Assembly: GCA_021323165.1 (NCBI GenBank)
Contig: JAJTCJ010000062.1
Location: 1 to 34,631, forward strand
From: Bacteroidota bacterium
GTDB taxonomy: Bacteria; Bacteroidota; Bacteroidia; 2-12-FULL-35-15
Reading direction: 5' to 3'
DNA: 34,631 nucleotides
Program-made: the position numbers and the translations under genes
Part shown: positions 29,115 to 34,631 of the stretch, in pieces
How positions within the stretch are numbered: the stretch's first letter is position 1
Layout: every line of letters starts with the position of its first letter
The notes under the pieces: model-generated
What the model was told of the DNA's origin: nothing
The model's database searches: none
The model's input: the letters and a program-made list of their open reading frames with translations, nothing else

Positions 29115-29240
29115 GGCACATTACCTATAACACCGGCTAAGCACAATTGCGACATTCTGCAAGTTCGCAAATGCAAATTAAGGTGCTTCACGAAATTTCT
29201 GGCATTTGCTAATTTACTTTTGTACATTTAATAACGTTAT
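29115..29240. repeat. attC-like imperfect palindrome (site 3)
   Basis: It begins GGCACATTACCTATAACACC (29115-29134) and ends AATAACGTTAT (29230-29240). Inside, GCAAATGC and GCATTTGC pair around a central stretch (AAATTAAGGTGCTTCACGAA). Layout is similar to site 2 but with a different and weaker internal stem. Confidence 0.4.
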
Positions 29241-29329
29241 CGATAAAAACAGTTTATTACTTTTAATTCAAAGCTCAATAGATTCTAAAACCTTACTTTC
29301 CATTTAGCACTGTACCATAAAATATAGAC

Positions 29330-30991
29330 ATGAAAAAAATCTACAGTTTACTTAGTATCGTGACACTTCTCGCGTTACGAACCACGTTTGCTAACCCGGA
29401 TAACTTCCCTACAGTCCAAGAGCAGTTAGAAAACCTAAACAAAAACTGGAAAGGGAAAAACCTTGAATATAAAGTTCTTAAAGAACAAATTCCTTTGACA
29501 GATGATATCTCATTAATTCAAATGCATCTCTCCCTGGTTGAAAAAACATTACGTAACAAGACCACCAATGAGCTTTCGGCAGAGCAAAGGCTAAACAGAC
29601 TAAAATGCCTGGACATTCTTCACAACTATTGGATGAAAGGAGTTTTTCCAAAAAATCTTTACCACACAACACGAACTCCATATTTCATAGACAAGTTCGG
29701 AACAGCCTGTGCGGTAGGTCAGTTAATCATTTCTACCGGTTATGGTGAGTTTGCAAAAAAAGTTATGGAGGATAATAACAATGCTTATATCTCAGAACTT
29801 AATTCATGTTATTCCGAAATAAACGAATGGGCAACTACTTTTGGTTTTACAGTTGAAGAACTTTCATGGATCCAGCCTTGTTATGGTTCTGTAGGGGGTA
29901 CCGGTACACTTAACGTAAGTTGCAATGGCGGTTCAAATGGCTATTTTTCTCCAAGCCCTTCAGGAGGTGTTCCTCCATATACTTATGAAACCTATAGTTG
30001 GAATGGAACAGGATGGAGTTTATTGTGGTGTGGAGGCAGCAATTTGGTGGCTGGATATTATAAATGCACCGTCACAGATGCTATGGGTGTGCAACAAGAT
30101 TATTTTGCTACGATAACAGAACCACCCCCTATTACCCAGACGATTAGTCTTATAAATGATAATGGCTCCTGTAATGGATCAGCATTTGTTGCTGCAAGCG
30201 GAGGCACACCAGGCTATAGTTATTCATGGGCTCCAGGCGGAAATACTAATGATACAATAACAAATCTTTGTGCAAATACATACTCACTTACTATTACTGA
30301 TAATAATGGCTGTATTTCAGAAGAAACAGTAACCATAAGTTTGGCGACAAATCAAGCTCCGAAAGTAAATTGCAGTAATGTGACATATTTCACAGACACA
30401 CTTTATATTTCACCGGGGAATAATCTGGTGACTGATAGTATTTATTACAATGACACCTTGGATATTGCCTATCCGACTCATTGCTTATTATTATCGGACA
30501 CGACAATTATTTCAACCCGGATCGGGTCTTCAGATGGTTGTAACATTTTTACAGGTTTATCATCAGCACCATCTTCTGAGGATGACACGGTATACTTTGA
30601 GTATCCGATACGTTTTAAATCTACATCCTATCCGAATAATACTATTGTAAACGGTTATTTTCATCTCCTGAGATATGACATTAATGATACCGCAGCAGAC
30701 TGTCTTTATCCTGTTACAATTATCCTTCAAAATCCAACAGGGATTTCAGAAAAAAGCTTTGAACAACTTCATATTTATCCGAACCCTACAAGCGGTTTTT
30801 TAACTTTTGATACTAAAACATCAAATACAACTTTGATCACCATTAGTAATTCTTTAGGTCAAAGCATTCGTCAGATCTTTTTGCAGCCTGGTGAAAATGA
30901 AAACGACATATCTGATCTAACTCCAGGCCTTTATATAATTGAAATAACAGCTGAACAAAAAACCATTCGTCAGAAAATAATTAAAGAATAG
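29330..30991 (+). CDS. T9SS-secreted protein with SprB-like repeats
   Basis: This is a 553-residue protein with a signal peptide (residues 1-21, ending TTFA). An N-terminal region of about 160 residues follows, with RTPYFIDKFGTACAVGQLIISTGYGEFAKKVMEDNNNAYISEL...WATTFGFTVEELSWIQPCY. Two SprB-type repeats come next (about 190-268 and 270-338, with SGGVPPYTY and SGGTPGYSYSWAPGGNTNDTITNL). The type A T9SS sorting domain covers about 480-553 (IYPNPTSGFLTF to RQKIIKE). It should be exported through the type IX system; SprB repeats occur in surface adhesins and gliding proteins. The CAVG...WIQP region recurs in proteins of Bacteroidota and Myxococcota but has no known function. Confidence 0.85.
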   Translation: MKKIYSLLSIVTLLALRTTFANPDNFPTVQEQLENLNKNWKGKNLEYKVLKEQIPLTDDISLIQMHLSLVEKTLRNKTTNELSAEQRLNRLKCLDILHNYWMKGVFPKNLYHTTRTPYFIDKFGTACAVGQLIISTGYGEFAKKVMEDNNNAYISELNSCYSEINEWATTFGFTVEELSWIQPCYGSVGGTGTLNVSCNGGSNGYFSPSPSGGVPPYTYETYSWNGTGWSLLWCGGSNLVAGYYKCTVTDAMGVQQDYFATITEPPPITQTISLINDNGSCNGSAFVAASGGTPGYSYSWAPGGNTNDTITNLCANTYSLTITDNNGCISEETVTISLATNQAPKVNCSNVTYFTDTLYISPGNNLVTDSIYYNDTLDIAYPTHCLLLSDTTIISTRIGSSDGCNIFTGLSSAPSSEDDTVYFEYPIRFKSTSYPNNTIVNGYFHLLRYDINDTAADCLYPVTIILQNPTGISEKSFEQLHIYPNPTSGFLTFDTKTSNTTLITISNSLGQSIRQIFLQPGENENDISDLTPGLYIIEITAEQKTIRQKIIKE

Positions 30992-31038
30992 TTTATTACT
31001 AACAGAAAGTTAACCTTGATACCTAACAAAAAGTAATA

Positions 31039-31947
31039 ATGAACATAAATATTAAAATAGCTTTATTGGCAGTTATGTTATCTGCAAACCTTGGCACCGT
31101 AGGACAAACAACCGCAGATAAAATAATTTTTTTAACAGACTTTTATACAAGCTTCATAGAGAAAGTAAAAGCTGACAACACAGATGCCGACAGAATTTAT
31201 GCAGAAGACATCCAGAACTCAATTTATGACAAACACTTTCAAAAAAGTGAATATGCATACATTGTAAAGGATGTTTTTGCCTCACCAATTAGAAACACTT
31301 CTGATCTAACCAAATCGATTAATAGAATTACGTCAAACCAGGAAATAATAAAGACCAAAATAACCGGAGCATTAAAAAACTGCAGACAAAAATTATCAAA
31401 TGATAGTTTAACCATTTATATATTACCTGCAAACCCTGACAGTAGAATGATCATAGAAAAAATGATAGGAATAATGGGTTTGACAGCCGGTTCAAAACAG
31501 ATCATTCTGACCATCGAGCCGGAGATACCAGGTTGGGAGAATATGCTTGAGTATGCTGTTGCTCACGAATTTAATCACGCCTTTTGGACAAAAGTAAACT
31601 TCGCAAAATCCTCCAGATGGACACTTCTTGACTATCTGGTTTTTGAAGGAAGAGGCGACTACTTCGCTCACCTGCTTTACCCAAATGTAATCGCTCCCTG
31701 GACAAAGGCTTTGACTGAAAATCAGAAATTGGATCTATGGAATAAAATTAAACCAAACCTGCAAAGCGAAGACATCAGCTATCAAATGGAAGTTATGTTT
31801 GGATCAAGAAATTATCCTGTTTGGGGTGGTTATTCTGTAGGGTACGACATTGTGCTATCAGCATTGACCAATAACAAGAAATTAAAAGAGGATAACTGGA
31901 CGAACCTTGGTTCGGATAAAATTTTAGAAGAGAGTAAATACAAATAG
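31039..31947 (+). CDS. Exported DUF2268-like zinc metalloprotease
   Basis: The 302-residue protein has a signal peptide (residues 1-23, ending TVGQ). A gluzincin-type zinc site follows: His176-Glu177-x-x-His180 in AHEFNHAFW, and Glu203 in FEGRGDYFAHLL as the likely third ligand. The sequence around the site resembles DUF2268, predicted zinc-dependent proteases. A helical N-terminal half precedes the catalytic part. The substrate is unknown and the protein should act outside the cytoplasm. It follows the T9SS protein by 47 bases on the same strand. Confidence 0.75.
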   Translation: MNINIKIALLAVMLSANLGTVGQTTADKIIFLTDFYTSFIEKVKADNTDADRIYAEDIQNSIYDKHFQKSEYAYIVKDVFASPIRNTSDLTKSINRITSNQEIIKTKITGALKNCRQKLSNDSLTIYILPANPDSRMIIEKMIGIMGLTAGSKQIILTIEPEIPGWENMLEYAVAHEFNHAFWTKVNFAKSSRWTLLDYLVFEGRGDYFAHLLYPNVIAPWTKALTENQKLDLWNKIKPNLQSEDISYQMEVMFGSRNYPVWGGYSVGYDIVLSALTNNKKLKEDNWTNLGSDKILEESKYK

Positions 31948-32094
31948 ACAACATATAGGTATCAGCTTTAAATTTCATTTGTTAATTAGGGATGAGAAGC
32001 ATGAAATGCTTTGTATTACACTTCAAATTTGTATTTTAAAAAAGGGCCGAAACAGAAATCCTTATGAGTAGATAAAAACTAAAACCTAAATAAA

Positions 32095-32511
32095 ATGAAG
32101 AAAATAATTATTATTTCACTTGCTATTTTTTTAACAACGATAAATGCTATAGCTCAAAAACAGAATGAAAAACCAATTTATACTTTTTGTGGTAAACCTG
32201 GCGGGGCAGATTATACAATGACTTTAGAGGAATTAAAAAAATGCAAGAAAGAACTTACTATAGTTGATAAAAACCTGAAGATAAATTCATATTCCCTTTC
32301 AATAGGCATCGTTGAAAAACAGCAAGGAAACATTGATACCGTGTTTGTAACTCACACAATTACTGATAATATTCTCACTAAAACAGCCAAAGAAAAAATT
32401 GATGAAACGATTAACAAATCAGAAATATTTACAATAATAATAAAAGATGTGATTGTTATAGAAAGTGATAAAAAACGCCAGGTCGCAGGAATGAATATTA
32501 ATCTAAAATAA
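32095..32511 (+). CDS. Exported hypothetical protein, 138 aa
   Basis: It has a signal peptide (residues 1-20, ending AIAQ), then YTFCGKPGGADYTMTLEELKKCKKELTIVDKNLKINSYSLSIGIVEKQQG and a beta-rich remainder ending GMNINLK. The N-I-K-INSYSLSI plus terminal strand pattern is faintly like the C-terminal domain of GldM-related proteins of the T9SS, but similarity is too weak to name. It is 24 bases before the VOC gene. It is preceded by an A/T-rich spacer of about 150 bases that shows a weak hairpin at 31997-32011. Confidence 0.55.
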   Translation: MKKIIIISLAIFLTTINAIAQKQNEKPIYTFCGKPGGADYTMTLEELKKCKKELTIVDKNLKINSYSLSIGIVEKQQGNIDTVFVTHTITDNILTKTAKEKIDETINKSEIFTIIIKDVIVIESDKKRQVAGMNINLK

Positions 32512-32535
32512 ACTGAATACAACAGCATTAAACAA

Positions 32536-33060
32536 ATGAAAAAAACAACTTTAATAATTTTAGCACTTGCAGCATCCTTCGCTTTTGGCTATGCTTTTAA
32601 CAACATAATTTCAAAACAACCAAACCCACCAACATTAAAAAGAGTGACAGGGATTGGCGGGATCTTTTTCAAATGCAAGGATCCAAAGAAATTGAAAGAA
32701 TGGTACCAGGTTCACTTAGGCCTAAATACGAATCAGTATGGGTCTGTATTCGAATGGCGACAAGGTGCTGATACTGCAAAAAAAGGATTCACTCAATGGA
32801 GTCCGTTTAAAGAAACCACAAAATATTTCGAACCTTCAACCAAGGAATTTATGATCAATTATCGCGTAGCTGATCTAACAGCACTTGTTGCGGAATTGAA
32901 AAAAGAAGGTGTTACAATAACGGATACCATAGAATCATTTGATTACGGAAAATTTGTTCACATCATGGATCCTGAAGGAAACAAAATAGAACTGTGGGAA
33001 CCGAATGATGTGGTTTATGAACAGCTGGGTATCCAGATGAACAGCCCGACCACGAAATAA
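32536..33060 (+). CDS. Exported or membrane-anchored VOC (glyoxalase/bleomycin-resistance) protein
   Basis: The 174-residue protein begins with a hydrophobic segment (residues 3-23, TTLIILALAASFAFGYAFNNI), a signal peptide or anchor. A VOC fold follows: GIGGIFFKCKDPKKLKEWYQVHLGLNTNQYGSVFEWR, then YRVADLTALVAELKKEGVTI and HIMDPEGNKIELWEPND, with Glu and His in metal-site positions. VOC proteins usually bind metals and small molecules in the cytosol, so extracytoplasmic targeting is uncommon. It lies 24 bases after the preceding gene. Confidence 0.75.
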   Translation: MKKTTLIILALAASFAFGYAFNNIISKQPNPPTLKRVTGIGGIFFKCKDPKKLKEWYQVHLGLNTNQYGSVFEWRQGADTAKKGFTQWSPFKETTKYFEPSTKEFMINYRVADLTALVAELKKEGVTITDTIESFDYGKFVHIMDPEGNKIELWEPNDVVYEQLGIQMNSPTTK

Positions 33061-33080
33061 AACAATTAAATTATTTAAGA

Positions 33081-33482
33081 ATGAACCCTGGGATTAAAGC
33101 TTATAACGACAATCAGGCGGTTGACAAAAAAATCTGCGATCTGCTTGCAGAAACAATAGATAAGGAATTAGCTGAAGCGGAAAGCAAAATATGGCATGCG
33201 CATCCTGTTTGGTTTTTAGAAGGCAATCCCATCGTTGGATATAGTAAGCAGAAAGCAGGACTTAGATTGATGTTCTGGAGCGGTGGTAGTTTTGAAGAAG
33301 ATGCATTGAATCTTACCGGTAAAAAATTCAAAGATGCTTCTATTGTTTACACTTCAGCTGAACAGATCAATTTAAAAGATCTTAAACGCTGGTTAAAAAA
33401 GTCCAGAGAAATTCAATGGGACTATAAAAACATAGTGAAAAGAAAAGGAAAATTAGAAAGGTTGAAACAGTTGAAAAATTAA
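33081..33482 (+). CDS. DUF1801-domain protein
   Basis: The 133-residue protein has the DUF1801 pattern: SKIWHAHPVWFLEGNPIVGYSKQKAGLRLMFWSGGSFEEDALN, with YTSAEQINLKDLKRWLKKSREI in the second half. DUF1801/YdhG-type proteins are small soluble proteins of unknown role. It has no signal peptide. It starts a group of three small cytosolic genes; the spacing to the next start is 16 bases. Confidence 0.7.
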   Translation: MNPGIKAYNDNQAVDKKICDLLAETIDKELAEAESKIWHAHPVWFLEGNPIVGYSKQKAGLRLMFWSGGSFEEDALNLTGKKFKDASIVYTSAEQINLKDLKRWLKKSREIQWDYKNIVKRKGKLERLKQLKN

Positions 33483-33498
33483 TATTAAAAGCTTAATC

Positions 33499-33864
33499 AT
33501 GAAGACCACACACTCACACGATGAACGTTTCGCAAAAATGACATTTGCTTCTGTGTATCCAATGTATGTTGCCAAAGTGGAAAAGAAAGGAAGAACGGAA
33601 GATGAACTGCAGCAGGTTATTGAATGGTTAACTGGCTTTGATAAGAAAAAGCTGAAAAAACTAATTGATGAAAAAGTAACATTCGAAACCTTCTTCCAAA
33701 ATGCCAGATTACATCCAAATGCTTCTCTAATTACCGGAATGATCTGCGGATACCGCATAGAAGAAATTGAAAATCCTTTGACCAAACAGGTAAGGTATCT
33801 TGATAAACTGGTAGATGAATTGGCCAAAGGCAGAAAAATAGATAAGATCTTAAGAGCGGAATAA
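33499..33864 (+). CDS. DUF2200-domain protein
   Basis: The 121-residue protein matches DUF2200 through HDERFAKMTFASVYPMYVAKVEKKGRTEDELQQVIEWLTGFDKKKLKKLI and FFQNARLHPNASLITGMICGYRIEEIENPLTKQVRYLDKLVDELAKG. The family is small, soluble and of unknown function. The tail RKIDKILRAE is helical. It lies between the DUF1801 and YdeI-like genes in the same direction with short gaps, so the three form a likely operon. Confidence 0.85.
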   Translation: MKTTHSHDERFAKMTFASVYPMYVAKVEKKGRTEDELQQVIEWLTGFDKKKLKKLIDEKVTFETFFQNARLHPNASLITGMICGYRIEEIENPLTKQVRYLDKLVDELAKGRKIDKILRAE

Positions 33865-33885
33865 ATTATTTTTTACAAAATTCTT

Positions 33886-34473
33886 ATGAGCAAACTAAAT
33901 CCTAAAGTTGACTTCTTCTTTAATAAAACTTCCAAATGGGAAGAAGCATACGAGGAATTAAGAGCCATCGTTCTTAGCTGCGGACTAACTGAAGAGTTAA
34001 AATGGGGTGTTCCTTGTTATACCCGCAACGAAAATAATATTGTTTTGATCCATGGATTCAAAGACTACTGCGCATTGCTTTTTATACGGGGAGCTTTATT
34101 AAAAGATCCGGAGAAAATTTTAATTCAGCAGACAAAGAATGTACAATCGGCACGACAGATTCGATTTACCAGCGTTCAGGAAATACTCAGGAACAAAAAG
34201 ATCATTAAGGCATATATTAAAAAAGCGATTGAACTGGATAAAGCAGGTTTGAAAGTAAAATTGAAGAAAACATCTGAATATAATGTTCCGAAAGAATTTC
34301 AAAATGTATTGGATGATATGCCAGAACTTAAAAAAGCTTTTAAAGCACTCCCCCCCGGAAGACAAAGAGGATATCTGCTATACTTTTCACAGGCGAAACA
34401 ATCAAAAACACGTGAAGCCAGAATTGAAAAGTATCTTGATAAAATTCTTGAGGGAAAAGGGTTGGATGACTAA
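33886..34473 (+). CDS. YdeI/OmpD-associated-family (DUF1801 plus OmdA-like) protein
   Basis: The 195-residue protein has an N-terminal DUF1801-like domain (WEEAYEELRAIVLSCGLTEELKWGVPCYTRNENNIVLIHGFKDYCALLF). A C-terminal OmdA/YdeI-type region follows (VPKEFQNVLDDMPELKKAFKALPPGRQRGYLLYFSQAKQSKTREARIEKYLDKILEGKG). It lacks a signal peptide and membrane segments. It was named for an outer-membrane-associated homologue, but the role is not settled. It is 21 bases after the DUF2200 gene. Confidence 0.8.
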   Translation: MSKLNPKVDFFFNKTSKWEEAYEELRAIVLSCGLTEELKWGVPCYTRNENNIVLIHGFKDYCALLFIRGALLKDPEKILIQQTKNVQSARQIRFTSVQEILRNKKIIKAYIKKAIELDKAGLKVKLKKTSEYNVPKEFQNVLDDMPELKKAFKALPPGRQRGYLLYFSQAKQSKTREARIEKYLDKILEGKGLDD

Positions 34474-34488
34474 ATTTTGTTAAAATCA

Positions 34489-34631
34489 TTATTCACTCTT
34501 GACTTGCACGGCAACGCGGTAAGAGACATTCACGATCTTTATATTCCCCGCATTATTACAATCAACCATTCTACAGGTAAATTTACCTCTAACACTAAAA
34601 TACGGAACATTGGCTGTTGTTCTGCCTTTAT
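34489..34631 (-). CDS. C-terminal end of a minus-strand protein, cut by window end
   Basis: A minus-strand frame is open from the window edge to TAA at 34489-34491. It gives about 46 residues: the visible part starts KGRTTANVPYFSVRGKFTCR and ends NIKIVNVSYRVAVQVKSE, with alternating hydrophobic beta strands. The gene is convergent with the YdeI-like gene, 15 bases apart. Too little is visible to assign a family. Confidence 0.5.
   Translation of the reverse strand, partial: KGRTTANVPYFSVRGKFTCRMVDCNNAGNIKIVNVSYRVAVQVKSE

Larger units (their letters stand above)
28658..29240 (+). mobile_element. Cassette-like unit 2 (broken gene)
   Basis: The unit starts GTTATAGGTAATGTGCC (28658-28674), and its exact 17-base inverted copy GGCACATTACCTATAAC lies at 29115-29131 after the gene remnant. 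The distal palindrome then continues to a GTTAT at 29236-29240. The end sequence differs from that of unit 1, yet in both units it matches the unit's own beginning. Confidence 0.4.

Noticed and set aside
31997..32011. Short hairpin AAGCAT-GAA-ATGCTT as a terminator of the metalloprotease gene
   Set aside because: The stem is only 6 bp and AT-rich with a 3-base loop and no T-run, so support is too weak.
1..34631. CRISPR arrays, tRNA, rRNA, insertion sequences with transposase
   Set aside because: No regularly spaced direct repeats, tRNA-like cloverleafs, rRNA or transposase frames were seen.

Overview
The window comes from a low-GC member of the Bacteroidota. Two proteins carry type IX secretion (T9SS) sorting domains. 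There is a TonB-dependent receptor with a carboxypeptidase-regulatory N-terminal domain. Several genes are preceded by Bacteroidota-type promoters (TTG, about 19-21 bases, TAnnTTTG), and most starts have an A-rich leader rather than a strong Shine-Dalgarno sequence. The genus cannot be read from the sequence.

Left part (1-13.4 kb): a phenylacetate catabolism (paa) cluster, all on the minus strand. Reading with transcription it runs paaE, paaA, paaB, paaC, paaD (ring-1,2-epoxidase complex and its maturation factor), then a PAS-GAF histidine kinase, then paaG-paaH closed by an intrinsic terminator, then paaI-paaJ-lipoprotein-paaY. Small genes follow (secreted YciI-like, unknown, DUF1569/DinB-like) and a convergent SirB1-family gene cut by the window edge. 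PaaABCE epoxidise phenylacetyl-CoA, PaaG isomerises the epoxide to the oxepin, PaaH and PaaJ do the late beta-oxidation steps, and PaaI and PaaY are clearing thioesterases. The ligase PaaK, ring-opening PaaZ and hydratase PaaF are not in the window, so the rest of the pathway must be encoded elsewhere.

Middle (13.4-19.6 kb): a small exported carboxypeptidase-regulatory-domain protein is followed by a TonB-dependent receptor whose reading frame has no usable start codon or signal peptide. A dnaX-type slippery heptamer lies at the junction. Small genes (TfoX-N-like, two unknowns, DUF4159) come next, then a 0.7 kb gene-free region full of palindromic repeats.

Right-middle (19.6-27.5 kb, minus strand): a tightly overlapping four-gene operon (T9SS BNR-repeat protein, NTR-like membrane protein, inorganic pyrophosphatase, alpha/beta hydrolase), a tiny DUF3606-like gene on the plus strand, an OmpA-family lipoprotein-like/secreted protein, and an AddB-type Fe-S nuclease without its helicase partner.

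Right end (27.4-34.6 kb, mostly plus strand): one or two integron-cassette-like units (27.8-29.24 kb). Their ends are unit-specific inverted repeats and they contain an attC-like long palindrome; one carries a membrane protein and the other a broken gene. No integrase is present. After these come a T9SS protein with SprB-like repeats, a DUF2268-like metalloprotease, a secreted unknown, an exported VOC protein, and a run of DUF1801, DUF2200 and YdeI-like genes. A minus-strand gene is cut by the window end.

Intergenic DNA throughout carries three dispersed repeat families: GTCATCCC...GGGATCTT palindromes, GTCATCGCGAGG...GCAATCTC palindromes, and degenerate ACCACGGAGGCACGGAG-type strings.
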